Source of the DNA: Xenorhabdus sp. IM139775 | Lineage (GTDB): Bacteria; Pseudomonadota; Gammaproteobacteria; Enterobacterales; Enterobacteriaceae | DNA length: 48,374 nucleotides | Assembly (NCBI RefSeq): GCF_028598745.1 | Contig: NZ_JAQRFK010000022.1 | Coordinates: 1 to 48,374, forward strand | Direction of reading: 5' to 3' | Shown: positions 1 through 9,400 of the stretch, one piece after another | Layout: each line of letters begins with the position of its first letter | Position numbering within the stretch: position 1 is the first letter of the stretch | Position numbers and translations under genes: made by a program | The notes under the pieces: model-generated | The model's database searches: none | Told to the model about the DNA's origin: nothing | What the model saw: the letters and a program-made list of their open reading frames with translations, nothing else

Positions 1-92
1 TCAATTAACAAAGATAACCCGTTGCCATCCGCCAACGTATAGGCTTTTTCCTTTGCTTTAGCTCGCTTGATCACTAAGTCTGTCAGCTTCAT
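1..92 (-). CDS. Phage/island tyrosine integrase, 5' end only (partial)
   Basis: Only the first 30 codons are in the window; the gene continues past the left edge. The N-terminus reads MKLTDLVIKRAKAKEKAYTL, followed by ADGNGLSLLI. This is the arm-type DNA-binding domain (DUF4102/Arm-DNA-bind_3) that opens P4-like tyrosine integrases of genomic islands. The catalytic domain is not visible. The start is the ATG at 92. It lies 180 bases from the 3' end of tRNA-Gly(CCC), on the same strand, which is the usual layout of an island integrase beside its tRNA target. The spacer at 93-272 is AT-rich and has repeated 'ctataca' and 'gcatag' words that could be integrase or excisionase arm sites. Whether the full gene is intact cannot be judged. 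Confidence 0.8.
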   Translation of the reverse strand, partial: MKLTDLVIKRAKAKEKAYTLADGNGLSLLI

Positions 93-272
93 AACCCACC
101 AATATTGATTCAGCTATAGAAGAAAATGCATAGGGAATTCTATACAAAAAACTATACAACAAATTGCATAGATTTAGAAAGACGACACCAGACTTAGAGA
201 TAATGAAATACTGATAACTATTTTATTTAACTGGATTTAGTGGACTTTTATTGACTTCAAGAGAGGTTAATC

Positions 273-346
273 TGGAGCGAGTGAAGGGAATCGAACCCTC
301 GTATAGAGCTTGGGAAGCTCTCGTTCTGCCATTGAACTACACTCGC
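273..346 (-). tRNA. glyU: tRNA-Gly (anticodon CCC)
   Basis: A 74-base cloverleaf reads on the minus strand from GCGAGTG to CACTCGC plus an encoded discriminator and CCA. The anticodon arm is AGAGC-TTCCCAA-GCTCT, so the anticodon is CCC. The T arm contains GGTTCGATTCC. The sequence closely resembles E. coli glyU. The 3' half of tRNA genes is a common integration target, and an integrase gene begins just downstream, so this tRNA probably marks one end of a genomic island. Confidence 0.95.
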
Positions 347-463
347 ATCAACGAAGTGATGCTGTCAAATATATACCTGTTACTGAATCTCATCAAGTAG
401 TATATCGTCAGCATTTGTCTATATTTCAATCTGTTGTTTAAGTCTTTTTAATGAATATAAAAA

Positions 464-495
464 AACGTCCTGTCCGGTTAACCGGGCAGGACGTT
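464..495 (-). terminator. Intrinsic terminator after lysS
   Basis: On the minus strand AACGTCCTG pairs with CAGGACGTT, extended by an inner CCGG/CCGG pair around a TTAA loop. A run of seven T follows. It ends the leftward xerD-dsbC-recJ-prfB-lysS transcription block. Confidence 0.9.
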
Positions 496-516
496 TCAGG
501 GGTTAATCAAAAATGA

Positions 517-2031
517 TTATTTATGCGGACGCATCGCCGGGAACAGGATAACGTCACGGATGGTATGGCTGTCAGTGAATAACATCACCATACGGTCGAT
601 ACCAATCCCTAAACCTGCTGTTGGCGGCAAGCCGTGCTCCAACGCAGTGATGTAATCTTCATCGTAGAACATCGCTTCATCATCGCCTTGATCTTTCTGG
701 CGAACCTGCTCGGCAAAACGCTCAGCCTGATCTTCCGCGTCGTTCAGCTCCGAGAAGCCGTTACCAATTTCACGACCGCCGATAAAGAATTCAAAACGAT
801 CGGTAATGAATGGATTATCATCGTTACGGCGTGCCAGCGGAGAAACTTCTGCCGGATATTCCGTAATAAATGTCGGTTGAATCAGGTGGCTTTCTGCGGT
901 TTCTTCAAAGATTTCACACTGGACGCGACCCAAACCCCAGCCTTTTTCAACATCAATGCCCAAGGTTTTCGCGATAGCAACCGCTTTATCCATATCATCC
1001 AGATCGGCCATGTTGGTTTCCGGACGGTATTTGCAGATCGCTTCTTTCATGGTCAGCTTGGCAAAAGGTTTACCAAAATCGAACGCTTGTTCGCCATATT
1101 TCACCAAGGTTGTACCCAAGACTTCTTGTGTCAAAGTACGGAACAAATCTTCGATCAGTACGATCAGATCTTGGTAATCCGCATAAGCCATGTAGAGTTC
1201 CATCATGGTGAACTCTGGGTTGTGGCGCGGAGATACACCTTCGTTACGGAAGTTGCGGTTGATTTCGAAAACACGCTCAAAACCACCGACGACCAAACGC
1301 TTCAGGTACAGTTCCGGCGCAATACGCAGGTACATGTCGATATCCAGCGCATTATGGTGCGTGATAAATGGACGCGCACTTGCACCACCGGGGATCGCCT
1401 GCATCATTGGCGTTTCGACTTCCATGAAGTCTTTTTTAATCATGAAGCTGCGTAATGCCGACATCACACGGGAACGGATCTGGAATGCCTTGCGTGATTC
1501 ATCATTCGAGATCAGATCCAGATAACGCTGACGATAGCGAGTCTCCTGATCCGCCAAACCGTGGAATTTATCCGGCAGTGGACGCAATGCTTTGGTCAGC
1601 AGATGCAGTTCAGTACAGTGGATGGAGAGTTCACCCGTTTGAGTTTTAAACAGATTACCGCGTGCGCCTAAAATGTCACCCAAATCCCATTTCTTGAACT
1701 GAGTGTTATAAATGCCTTCCGGCAGGTCGTCACGGGAAACGTAGATCTGAATGCGGCCACCCATGTCTTGCAAGGTTGCAAAAGATGCCTTACCCATGAT
1801 GCGGCGTGTCATCATGCGACCGGCAACACTTACTTCGATGTCCAGCGCTTCCAGTTCTTCCTTAGTCTTGTCATCGTATTTTGCGTGCAGATCTTCGGAA
1901 ATGTTTTCGCGACGGAAATCATTGGGGAAAGCAATGCCGTTGCTGCGCAGGGCAGACAGTTTTTCACGGCGGGTTTTCAGTTCGTTATTTAAATCAGGAG
2001 CCTGTTCAGCCCCTTGCTGTTGTTGCGACAT
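517..2031 (-). CDS. lysS: Lysyl-tRNA synthetase, class II
   Basis: Charges tRNA-Lys with lysine in the cytoplasm. The 504 aa product is about the length of E. coli LysS (505 aa). An N-terminal OB-fold anticodon-binding domain occupies roughly residues 60-150 ([16 protein letters not shown]). The class II catalytic core follows: motif 1 near [10 protein letters not shown], motif 2 in [13 protein letters not shown], and motif 3 near the C-terminus in [18 protein letters not shown]. The ATG at 2031 lies nine bases after the prfB stop, so the two are almost certainly co-transcribed, as in E. coli. A strong terminator follows. Nothing unusual was seen in the coding sequence. Confidence 0.97.
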   Translation of the reverse strand: MSQQQQGAEQAPDLNNELKTRREKLSALRSNGIAFPNDFRRENISEDLHAKYDDKTKEELEALDIEVSVAGRMMTRRIMGKASFATLQDMGGRIQIYVSRDDLPEGIYNTQFKKWDLGDILGARGNLFKTQTGELSIHCTELHLLTKALRPLPDKFHGLADQETRYRQRYLDLISNDESRKAFQIRSRVMSALRSFMIKKDFMEVETPMMQAIPGGASARPFITHHNALDIDMYLRIAPELYLKRLVVGGFERVFEINRNFRNEGVSPRHNPEFTMMELYMAYADYQDLIVLIEDLFRTLTQEVLGTTLVKYGEQAFDFGKPFAKLTMKEAICKYRPETNMADLDDMDKAVAIAKTLGIDVEKGWGLGRVQCEIFEETAESHLIQPTFITEYPAEVSPLARRNDDNPFITDRFEFFIGGREIGNGFSELNDAEDQAERFAEQVRQKDQGDDEAMFYDEDYITALEHGLPPTAGLGIGIDRMVMLFTDSHTIRDVILFPAMRPHK

Positions 2032-2040
2032 TTTAGTTCC

Positions 2041-3139
2041 TCATAGGCCAGCTTTCAGGCTTGCTTCAATGAATTTGTCCAAATCCCCATCCAGCACAGA
2101 TTGGGTATTGCGGGTTTCTACACCGGTACGCAAATCCTTAATGCGGGAATCATCCAAAACGTAAGAACGGATCTGACTGCCCCAACCGATGTCTGATTTG
2201 TTCTCTTCCATTGCTTGCTTATCAGCATTCTTCTTCTGCATTTCCAGTTCGTACAGTTTTGCTTTCAACTGCTTCATCGCCTGGTCTTTGTTTTTATGCT
2301 GAGAACGGTCTGTCTGACATTGGGTGACAACTCCCGTCGGTACGTGGGTAATACGCACTGCCGATTCGGTTTTGTTAACGTGCTGACCACCCGCACCAGA
2401 GGCACGGTATACATCAATGCGTAAATCAGCCGGGTTGATTTCGATATCAATATCATCATCCACTTCTGGATAGATAAAGGCCGAGCTGAATGATGTATGA
2501 CGGCGACCACCTGAATCAAAAGGGCTTTTACGGACTAAGCGATGGACGCCCGTTTCGGTACGCAACCAACCGTAAGCATATTCACCAATGATTTTGATAG
2601 TGGCAGATTTCAAACCGGCAACTTCACCATCCGACTCTTCAATGATTTCAGTCTTAAAGCCCCTGGATTCAGCCCAACGCAGGTACATGCGCATCAGCAT
2701 GCTGGCCCAATCCTGTGCCTCAGTCCCCCCCGATCCCGCCTGAAGATCCAGATAACAGTTTGCGCTGTCATATTCGCCAGAGAACATGCGACGGAATTCA
2801 AGTTGGCCGAGTTTTTCTTCTAACTGTTCCAATTCAGCGACGGCTTCATTGAAGGTTTCTTCGTCATCAGCTTCAACGGCCAATTCCAGCAGGCCGTTCA
2901 CATCTTCCAATCCCTGAGAGAGCTGCTCAATGGTTTCTACGATGATTTCAAGTGATGAACGCTCTTTACCCAACGCCTGCGCCCGTTCCGGTTCATTCCA
3001 GACATCAGGCTGTTCGAGTTCAGCATTGACTTCTTCTAAGCGTTCTTTCTTGGCATCATAGTCAAAGATACCCCCTCAGAACGGCTGTCCGTTCAGACAG
3101 GTCCTGAATGTGATTTTTTACCGGATTAATTTCAAACAT
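2041..3139 (-). CDS. prfB: Peptide chain release factor 2 (programmed +1 frameshift)
   Basis: Recognises UGA and UAA stop codons and triggers peptide release. The gene is in two frames. A 25-codon zero frame starts at ATG 3139 ([14 protein letters not shown]...) and ends at an in-frame TGA at 3062-3064. The +1 frame continues to 2041. Joining them by a +1 shift gives 365 aa, the length of E. coli RF2. The SPF stop-codon discrimination motif is in RKSPFDSGG, and the catalytic GGQ is in [15 protein letters not shown]. Calling only the long frame loses the N-terminus. It lies directly upstream of lysS. Expression is expected to be autoregulated, since low RF2 lets the ribosome pause at UGA and shift. 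Confidence 0.96.
3062..3076 (-). promoter_or_regulatory. prfB programmed frameshift site
   Basis: The minus strand reads AGGGGGTATCTTTGA: a Shine-Dalgarno-like AGGGGG (3071-3076), then the slippery CTT codon and the in-frame TGA (3062-3064). This is the classic RF2 recoding signal with canonical spacing. Confidence 0.95.
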
Positions 3140-3297
3140 ATTTTGTGTCTTATACGTTGTGTATTATGAATAAACGATGGTCGCATGGATATTTTCGAAC
3201 CGTGCATTGTAACGGATCTGGCAAAGGGTTTACACCCTTCGTCTTTTAAATTACGGCCTTGCTGTTAGCTGAGTGTAAACCTTCAATTTGAGTGCAT

Positions 3298-5031
3298 TCA
3301 ATACGGCCAAATATGCTGGATCAAAAGCTGGAGATCACGATTACCACGAAATTCGTTTATATCCAGCTTATAGGCCAATTCTACCGTTTTGATACTGTTA
3401 TCCGGCCAGCGGCTGACATCAATGTTAAATGCGATGCCATCTAATATCGGCCCGCCATTTAATGGCTCAAGCATGACTTTCAGGTGCTTTTCACCCACGA
3501 TGCGCTGTTGCAATAGCTTGAATTTGCCGTCAAAAACCGGCTCCGCAAATGCCTGCCCCCACGGGCCGCCATCACGCAGAATTTCCGCTACTTCCAGTGA
3601 TAATTCGCCCAATGCTAATTCACCGTCGCTCCAAACGACGCCTTCAAGTTGGGCAATATCCATCCAGTCAGCGACCAGCTCGGAAAAATAGCGCTGAAAG
3701 AGGTCAAATTTGTCTTGTTCAAGCGACAATCCCGCTGCCATCGCATGCCCGCCAAACTTCAACATCAGCCCCGGATGCAGGGTATCAAGGCGCTCAAGGG
3801 CATCGCGCATATGCAGGCCATTGACGGAACGCCCTGAACCTTTCAACGTCCCCTCCCCCGCCGGAGCAAAAGCAATGACCGGACGGTGAAAACGTTCTTT
3901 AATGCGTGAAGCCAAAATCCCCACAACCCCCTGATGCCATTCAGGATGGTAAATGGCCAGCCCGTAAGGGAGCTGAGTATGGGTTCGCTCAATGTTATCG
4001 CAAATCTGCAAGGCTTCTTGCTGCATGCCCTGTTCGATTTCCCGGCGAGTTTGGTTCAGGCCATCCAACTCACAAGCGATTTGACGAGCCTGTATCATGT
4101 CATCGGCCAATAATAACGCCACCCCAACCGACATATCATCCAGACGGCCAGCGGCATTTAATCGTGGCCCCAATGCAAACCCCAAATCACTGGCAGCCAA
4201 TTTTGTCGGTTCCCGCTTGGACACTTCGAGCAAAGCGCGTATTCCCGCACAGCAACGTCCTGCCCGAATGCGGTTTAGTCCTTGATAGACCAGAATACGG
4301 TTGTTGGTATCGAGGGGAACCACATCTGCCACGGTTCCCAGTGCCACTAAGTCCAGCAGTTCCGCCAGATTCGGTAATGGAATGCCTTGTTGGTCAAACC
4401 ATGCCAATTGACGCAATTCTGCCCTGAGTGCGGACATCAGGTAAAAGGCGACACCCACCCCAGCCAATGCCTTAGAAGGAAAGGCGCAGTCAACTAAATT
4501 GGGATTGATAATGGCGTCCGCGGCTGGCAGTGTTTCAGCCGGTAAATGGTGATCCGTGACGATCACCTTGATACCGTGTTGATGGGCGGCGGCCACACCA
4601 TCATGGGATGAGATCCCATTATCCACGGTGATAATCAGATCCGCGCCTTTTTTGACAATTTCATCCACCACCTGAACGCTCAATCCATAACCATCTTCAA
4701 AACGGTTTGGAACAAGGTAATCAAGGTTGCGATATCCCATCGCACGCAAGGCGCGAATGCTCAATGCGGTACTGGTTGCGCCATCCGCATCGAAATCGCC
4801 GACAATCACGATGCGCCAATGTTCCTGTAATGCCGTGACCAGCAAGGCAATGGCTTGCTCAATTCCATTGAGGGATTGGTAATTAAGCAACCCCTTTGCA
4901 CCCCGTTCCAGCTCATCAGCTTGACGGATACCGCGCATGGCGTATAAGCGGCGCAATAATGGATGGATATTGTTGGGAAGATGGCCAGAATCCGCCGCCG
5001 GCCGGCGGCGGAGTTGTATTTCTCTATTCAC
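3298..5031 (-). CDS. recJ: Single-stranded-DNA 5'-3' exonuclease RecJ
   Basis: Degrades 5' single-stranded ends in RecF-pathway recombination and in base-excision and mismatch repair. The 577 aa product matches the E. coli length. The DHH phosphoesterase core is visible: VGDFDADGATSTAL (about residue 78), ITVDNGISSH and VTDHHLP. The DHHA1 domain follows with LKFGGHAMAAGLSLE, and the C-terminal OB-fold ends DINEFRGNRDLQLLI. It sits in the xerD-dsbC-recJ-prfB-lysS order known from E. coli. A 22-base perfect GC-only-rich palindrome at 4991-5012 covers codons 7-14, so the mRNA can fold a very stable hairpin just inside the start. That is odd and may limit translation initiation. Confidence 0.97.
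   Translation of the reverse strand: MNREIQLRRRPAADSGHLPNNIHPLLRRLYAMRGIRQADELERGAKGLLNYQSLNGIEQAIALLVTALQEHWRIVIVGDFDADGATSTALSIRALRAMGYRNLDYLVPNRFEDGYGLSVQVVDEIVKKGADLIITVDNGISSHDGVAAAHQHGIKVIVTDHHLPAETLPAADAIINPNLVDCAFPSKALAGVGVAFYLMSALRAELRQLAWFDQQGIPLPNLAELLDLVALGTVADVVPLDTNNRILVYQGLNRIRAGRCCAGIRALLEVSKREPTKLAASDLGFALGPRLNAAGRLDDMSVGVALLLADDMIQARQIACELDGLNQTRREIEQGMQQEALQICDNIERTHTQLPYGLAIYHPEWHQGVVGILASRIKERFHRPVIAFAPAGEGTLKGSGRSVNGLHMRDALERLDTLHPGLMLKFGGHAMAAGLSLEQDKFDLFQRYFSELVADWMDIAQLEGVVWSDGELALGELSLEVAEILRDGGPWGQAFAEPVFDGKFKLLQQRIVGEKHLKVMLEPLNGGPILDGIAFNIDVSRWPDNSIKTVELAYKLDINEFRGNRDLQLLIQHIWPY
4991..5012. repeat. Perfect 22-bp GC palindrome in the start of recJ
   Basis: TCCGCCGCCGG is followed by its exact reverse complement. 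It lies about 20-41 bases into the recJ coding sequence and encodes part of LRRRPAADSG. In RNA it would form a stem of roughly nine G-C pairs with a short loop. Confidence 0.9.
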
Positions 5032-5114
5032 AGTTTCTTATTCACTGGTTTTTTTATTAACTGATTTTTATTTACTCACTGTATGCACTTAATGGAATAC
5101 ATTAGCGATTTCGA

Positions 5115-5816
5115 TTATTCGCCATGTTGTTCCAACGTAGCCAGTAAATCCTTCGGTGACAAGTAACCACCCAGCACGCTGCCGTCTTTCAGAACAATCG
5201 CCGGGGTGCCTTGAACACCAAACTGCAAGCCCAGATTGTATTGTTTCGCAATATCCGTCTTACACGCTTTGATTGGAGAGACTTTTTCACCTTTGAAAAC
5301 AGCGTTCAGTGATTTATTCGGTGTCGCACTGCACCAAATGGACTGCATATCTTTGGCGGATTGGTGTTGCAAGCCATGACGAGGAAACGCCAGATAACGA
5401 ACCGTGATCCCCAGATCGTTGTATTCCTGCATACTCTCATGCAATTTGCGGCAATAACCACAGGTAATATCCGTAAACACCGTCACAACGTGTTTTTCTT
5501 TTGGCGCTTTGTAAGTAATCATTTGATTTTTCAAAGCCTCCAGTTTTTTAACCAGCACCTGATTGCTGACATTTTTCGGCACGTTGCCGCTAATATCATA
5601 AAGTGGTCCCTGTAACAGATATTTACCATCATCAGACAGGTAAACAACACCATGTTCGGTTAAAACCGCATTCACACCAGACAGTTGTGATGGCGTGATA
5701 CTTTCTGCCTTAAGTCCCATTTTAGACAGCGAGTTATTGATGGCACTCTCATCAGCAAAGGCATTGCTGATAACAGTACTCAACAGTAATGAAAGGCAAA
5801 ACGCAATCTTGTTCAT
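5115..5816 (-). CDS. dsbC: Periplasmic thiol:disulfide isomerase DsbC
   Basis: Corrects wrong disulfides in periplasmic proteins as a homodimer kept reduced by DsbD. The 233 aa product begins with a Sec signal peptide (MNKIAFCLSLLLSTVISNAFA, predicted cut after residue 21). The N-terminal dimerisation domain follows, then a thioredoxin-fold domain with the active site CGYC in VFTDITCGYCRKL, and the cis-proline loop in GVQGTPAIVL. It is the same size as E. coli DsbC (236 aa with signal). It lies between xerD and recJ with short spacers, consistent with one leftward operon. Confidence 0.96.
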   Translation of the reverse strand: MNKIAFCLSLLLSTVISNAFADESAINNSLSKMGLKAESITPSQLSGVNAVLTEHGVVYLSDDGKYLLQGPLYDISGNVPKNVSNQVLVKKLEALKNQMITYKAPKEKHVVTVFTDITCGYCRKLHESMQEYNDLGITVRYLAFPRHGLQHQSAKDMQSIWCSATPNKSLNAVFKGEKVSPIKACKTDIAKQYNLGLQFGVQGTPAIVLKDGSVLGGYLSPKDLLATLEQHGE

Positions 5817-5848
5817 TATTCGTTCCTTATTTTCATCTGACCCGGTCG

Positions 5849-6790
5849 CTAGCCACGGGGATGATGTTGTTGATGCAGCACTTTGAGGCGTTCGGTTGCT
5901 ACATGAGTGTAAATCTGCGTTGTGGAGAGATCACTATGGCCCAGCAACATCTGCACAACACGTAAGTCCGCGCCATGATTAAGTAAATGTGTTGCAAAAG
6001 CATGACGTAAAACATGGGGTGACAAGCGCTCAGCATCAATGCCTGCCAACACGGCATAGTGCTTGATCCGATGCCAGAACGTCTGGCGTGTCATCTGTTT
6101 TCCCCGCTTGCTGGGGAAAAATACATCAGATACAGCACCATTCAATAACCACGGACGCCCATGTTCCAGATATTTCTCCAGCCAATAAACGGCTTCTTCT
6201 CCCAAAGGAACCAATCTTTCCTTATTGCCCTTACCCACTATTCTGACCACGCCCTGACGTAAGCTCACATCGGATAAGGTCAGGCCAACCAGTTCTGAAA
6301 CCCGCAATCCACAAGCATACAGCACTTCTAGCATGGCCTTATCCCGCAGTTCAATGGGTTGGTCAACCAAAGGCACGTTGAGCAAATCTTCAACTTTCTG
6401 TTCGCTTAAATCCTTGGGTAAACGTTTGGGCAGTTTAGGTGCAGATAATAGTGCGGTTGGATCATCTTCCCGCATTCTTTCACGATATAGGTACTGAAAC
6501 AACCGCCGCATTGCACTCAGCAGCCGGGCTGAACTACTGGCTTTATAACCGCCATCGACTCGTTCAGCCAAAAATGCTTGTAACTCTATCGACGGTACTG
6601 AAAGTAAATCATGACCATGATGCACCAGCCAATTGTTCAAGGCTTGTAAATCCAGCCGATAAGAAGCCAAGGTATTCTCGGCCAGATTTTTTTCCAGCCA
6701 GATGGTATCGAGAAATTGCTCTATCAGGGGATTAGCGGGTGAATGCGGTTCCGATAAATGGTTATCTGATAGGTTGTGTTTTCTTGGCAC
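5849..6790 (-). CDS. xerD: Site-specific tyrosine recombinase XerD
   Basis: With XerC it resolves chromosome dimers at dif under FtsK control. The core-binding domain is followed by the catalytic domain. The six catalytic residues can be placed in GLRVSEL (Arg), GKGNKER (Lys), SPHVLRHAFATH (His, Arg), LLGHSDLS (His) and TQIYTHV (Tyr, about residue 294). The start is taken as GTG 6790 because AAGGAGG lies four bases upstream. This gives 313 aa, about 15 more than E. coli XerD, all at the N-terminus (KHNLSDNHLSEPHSP). A later start is possible. It is divergent from fldB and heads the xerD-dsbC-recJ-prfB-lysS block. Confidence 0.95.
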   Translation of the reverse strand: MPRKHNLSDNHLSEPHSPANPLIEQFLDTIWLEKNLAENTLASYRLDLQALNNWLVHHGHDLLSVPSIELQAFLAERVDGGYKASSSARLLSAMRRLFQYLYRERMREDDPTALLSAPKLPKRLPKDLSEQKVEDLLNVPLVDQPIELRDKAMLEVLYACGLRVSELVGLTLSDVSLRQGVVRIVGKGNKERLVPLGEEAVYWLEKYLEHGRPWLLNGAVSDVFFPSKRGKQMTRQTFWHRIKHYAVLAGIDAERLSPHVLRHAFATHLLNHGADLRVVQMLLGHSDLSTTQIYTHVATERLKVLHQQHHPRG

Positions 6791-6902
6791 AAGCCCTCCT
6801 TATCTGTCTGCTTATCTGCGCCTTCCGATCGGCTATTATGCCTGAAAAAGAAATTATTCTGTTACAATACCGCCCCTGATATTCGAAATTCCCTGATAAC
6901 TA

Positions 6903-7424
6903 ATGATGAAAATTGGTCTTTTTTACGGTTCCAGCACATGCTATACAGAAATGGTAGCAGAAAAAATACGCGATATACTCGGTGAAGATCTGATCGACCT
7001 GCATGATGTCAAGGATTGCGATCCTCGCTTGATGGAAGAATATTCTGTCCTGATCCTCGGTATCCCTACTTGGGATTTTGGGGAATTACAGGAAGATTGG
7101 CTGGCGATTTGGGATCAGCTTCCCTCGTTAGATCTGGCAGGAAAAATCGTTGCCATGTATGGCATGGGTGATCAAATCGATTATAGCGAGTGGTTTCTGG
7201 ACGCATTAGGCATGCTGTATCACCATCTGCGGCCGACAGGTGCACAGTTTATCGGGTTCTGGCCAACAGACGGTTATGAATTTACCAGCCCGAAACCTTT
7301 AGCCGAAGACGGCAAACATTTTGTCGGGCTGGCGCTGGATGATGTCAACCAATTCGAGCAAACAGATGAACGTTTGAGCGAATGGTGTATGCAGATATTA
7401 GCTGAAATGGAAGCCCTGTTTTAA
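6903..7424 (+). CDS. fldB: Flavodoxin 2
   Basis: Small FMN electron carrier in the cytoplasm. The N-terminal phosphate-binding loop is [14 protein letters not shown] (about residues 9-22), the flavodoxin signature for FMN. FMN ring contacts lie near [12 protein letters not shown] and [13 protein letters not shown]. At 173 aa it matches E. coli FldB rather than being a chance long flavodoxin. It is divergent from xerD and convergent with cptA, the same neighbourhood as in E. coli. In E. coli fldB belongs to the SoxRS regulon; no SoxS site was identified here. Confidence 0.95.
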   Translation: MMKIGLFYGSSTCYTEMVAEKIRDILGEDLIDLHDVKDCDPRLMEEYSVLILGIPTWDFGELQEDWLAIWDQLPSLDLAGKIVAMYGMGDQIDYSEWFLDALGMLYHHLRPTGAQFIGFWPTDGYEFTSPKPLAEDGKHFVGLALDDVNQFEQTDERLSEWCMQILAEMEALF

Positions 7425-7444
7425 CCGCTGTTTTCGCTGTGATG

Positions 7445-7885
7445 TTATCTGTTGTTTTTATTGCCAGAATATTGGCGCATCAGTTGATTTAAATGGCGCC
7501 ACGCTGTGGGCGACATACTGTCTGATGCTATCCATAGTCGGATTGGCGGTTGGTCGCGCCGACTAAAGGCATGGAGCATGACAACCATTCCACAACGATG
7601 GAACCACGGTGGTTGGGCAATGCTCCACGCGGCGTTTTGCCAGTGTACTTTGTTGCCTTTGAACAGCACCAATCTTCCCTGACACTGCCGGATATTTTTC
7701 TGGCTCCATGCCCAACTGCTGCTGATGATGGCAAACAAGAGAAACCAAAAAAATGGCAACCACAAACAGGCACTGTTAATCGGCCAGGGTGCCAACAAAG
7801 CAGCCATTGCGGCACCGCCATGTACGCCCGTGGAAAACAGGCGAGTATGGCGAGATCCCCTTAATTTATTGCTCCACAGGACCAC
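7445..7885 (-). CDS. cptA: Inner-membrane protein YgfX/CptA
   Basis: The 146 aa product aligns by eye with E. coli YgfX (135 aa): [11 protein letters not shown] at the start, an N-terminal hydrophobic hairpin (about residues 24-57), and the conserved WSIAQPPW and [16 protein letters not shown]. The family is described in E. coli as a membrane-bound toxin affecting FtsZ and MreB. A toxin role is disputed, and it may instead work with SdhE. Its first 20 bases overlap the end of sdhE, so the pair is translationally coupled. Confidence 0.88.
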   Translation of the reverse strand: MVLWSNKLRGSRHTRLFSTGVHGGAAMAALLAPWPINSACLWLPFFWFLLFAIISSSWAWSQKNIRQCQGRLVLFKGNKVHWQNAAWSIAQPPWFHRCGMVVMLHAFSRRDQPPIRLWIASDSMSPTAWRHLNQLMRQYSGNKNNR

Positions 7886-8132
7886 GGGCTTGGTTTCTGC
7901 TTTGGATCAATTTCACCATATGGTAAAGCTCCTCATCTTCAGGCCGTCCATGATTCATGAGCCAATTGAAAAGGTCAGGGTCCGGGCACTCCAGCAAGCG
8001 AACGAAAATCCGTTTGTCATCATCACCCAATGAATCATATTCATATTCAAAAAATGGCATGATAGAAATATCCAGTTCACGCATTCCACGACGACATGCC
8101 CAGTGAATACGTGCTTTATGACCAATATCCAT
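7866..8132 (-). CDS. sdhE: FAD assembly factor SdhE (CptB)
   Basis: Helps attach FAD covalently to SdhA and FrdA. The 88 aa product carries the family signature RGMRELD (residues 14-20, the RGxxE motif) and reads almost like E. coli Ygf[21 protein letters not shown], then [24 protein letters not shown] sequence. It is co-transcribed with cptA through a 20-base overlap. A small unrecognised ORF ends 37 bases upstream on the same strand and could share the transcript. Confidence 0.95.
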   Translation of the reverse strand: MDIGHKARIHWACRRGMRELDISIMPFFEYEYDSLGDDDKRIFVRLLECPDPDLFNWLMNHGRPEDEELYHMVKLIQSRNQARGPVEQ

Positions 8133-8169
8133 GTTTAAAAAGCCTCTTTATCATTTTTATTCGTGCCAG

Positions 8170-8343
8170 TTAGGCGGCAACAAGATTATCAACGATTCTG
8201 GCCTGTTTTTCATCCTCTGCACAGGGAGAATCACACGTTATATCGACAAGATGCGAAGCGTATCGCAACAGATTAGTCGTGCGTTCATTATCCAGCAATA
8301 GCACGAAGAACTCCTTTGCATTAAGCGACTTCTCTTTTACCAT
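8170..8343 (-). CDS. Unrecognised small ORF upstream of sdhE
   Basis: An open frame runs from ATG 8343 to TAA 8170 (57 aa). A second start looks better: GTG at 8304, preceded at six bases by AAGGAG (8311-8316), which gives 44 aa starting with the codons for VLLLDNERTTNLL. The C-terminal part is acidic with two cysteines (DITCDSPCAEDEKQARIVDN), and there is no clear membrane segment. It fills most of the sdhE-ygfZ spacer on the sdhE strand. I do not recognise the family. A strong ribosome site and a sensible operon position support it; no homology evidence was available. Confidence 0.5.
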   Translation of the reverse strand: MVKEKSLNAKEFFVLLLDNERTTNLLRYASHLVDITCDSPCAEDEKQARIVDNLVAA

Positions 8344-8382
8344 TAGCGTTACTTCTTAGATAGCTGACTGGCAGGAGTTGTT

Positions 8383-9384
8383 ATGGCTTACCAAATCCCG
8401 TTTTCTGCACAATATCCATCCCCTTCTGCAACACTCCCACTGACTTTAATCTCCCTTGATGATTGGGGAATAGTGACAGTGATTGGCGCTGATGCGGAAA
8501 AATACCTGCAAGGTCAGATGACGGCTGATCTTACCTCCTTGAATGATAACCAGCATGTGTTAACTGCCCATTGTGATGCCAAAGGCAAGATGTGGAGCAA
8601 CTTACGGCTGTTTCAGCGTGGAGAAGGTTTTGCCTATATTGAACGCCGTTCACTATTGGAAACGCAGCTAACCGAATTGAAAAAGTATGCCGTGTTTTCC
8701 AAAGTGACATTTGCCAAAGACGAAGAAAATATCTTGCTCGGTGTCGCCGGTACAGGCAGCCGAGAAGCGCTGGCAACACGCTTCCCAACCTTGCCCGACA
8801 CCGAATCCCCGGTTATCCAGCACGAAACCACCACCCTTCTCCACTTAGCGCTTCCCACTGAACGTTTCCTGTTAGTCACGGACAAAACCACGGCCACTGA
8901 CTTAGCTGAAACGTTAGTCGAAGAGTTTCAATCGCAGTTGAATGATAGCCAGCAATGGCTGGCGCTGGAGCTTGAAGCGGGGTTTCCGGTGATTGATGCC
9001 ACCAGCAGTACACAATTTATTCCGCAGGCAACCAACCTTCAGGCCATCGAAAACAGTATCAGCTTTAAGAAAGGTTGTTATACCGGGCAGGAGATGGTGG
9101 CCCGCGCCAAGTATCGTGGTGCAAATAAGCGAGCCATGTACTGGCTGGCGGGTAATGCTGCTTCCCTGCCTGCCGCTGGCGATGATTTGGAGTGGCAATT
9201 AGGCGATAAATGGCGGCGGACAGGTTCAGTGTTGGCGGCGGTCAAACTGGTTGATGGTTCAATCTGGGTACAAGTTGTGATGAATAATGATATGGAAGCC
9301 GGGAGTGTATTCCGTATCCGTGACGATGAAGGCAGCGTTCTGACTATTCAAACATTGCCTTATTCACTAAACGAAGAAAAATAA
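8383..9384 (+). CDS. ygfZ: Folate-binding tRNA-modifying/iron-sulfur protein YgfZ
   Basis: A GcvT-like folate-binding protein that supports MiaB-type iron-sulfur enzymes and so tRNA methylthiolation. The 333 aa product holds the family signature [17 protein letters not shown] at residues 230-246, with the key Cys at 232 (Cys228 in E. coli). The N-terminal aminomethyltransferase-like domain includes [16 protein letters not shown]. The ATG at 8383 has GGAG eight bases upstream. It is divergent from the sdhE side, as in E. coli. Downstream the E. coli order breaks: yfbR follows instead of yqfA. Confidence 0.95.
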   Translation: MAYQIPFSAQYPSPSATLPLTLISLDDWGIVTVIGADAEKYLQGQMTADLTSLNDNQHVLTAHCDAKGKMWSNLRLFQRGEGFAYIERRSLLETQLTELKKYAVFSKVTFAKDEENILLGVAGTGSREALATRFPTLPDTESPVIQHETTTLLHLALPTERFLLVTDKTTATDLAETLVEEFQSQLNDSQQWLALELEAGFPVIDATSSTQFIPQATNLQAIENSISFKKGCYTGQEMVARAKYRGANKRAMYWLAGNAASLPAAGDDLEWQLGDKWRRTGSVLAAVKLVDGSIWVQVVMNNDMEAGSVFRIRDDEGSVLTIQTLPYSLNEEK

Positions 9385-9400
9385 TTATTGGAGTTTATGT

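Noticed and set aside
634..1455. 273-codon frame antisense to lysS
   Set aside because: Lies wholly inside lysS on the other strand; no domain, no ribosome site; a codon-bias shadow.
7445..8132. cptA-sdhE as a novel toxin-antitoxin pair
   Set aside because: This is the known conserved ygfX-ygfY pair; the antitoxin reading is disputed and SdhE has a clear flavinylation role.
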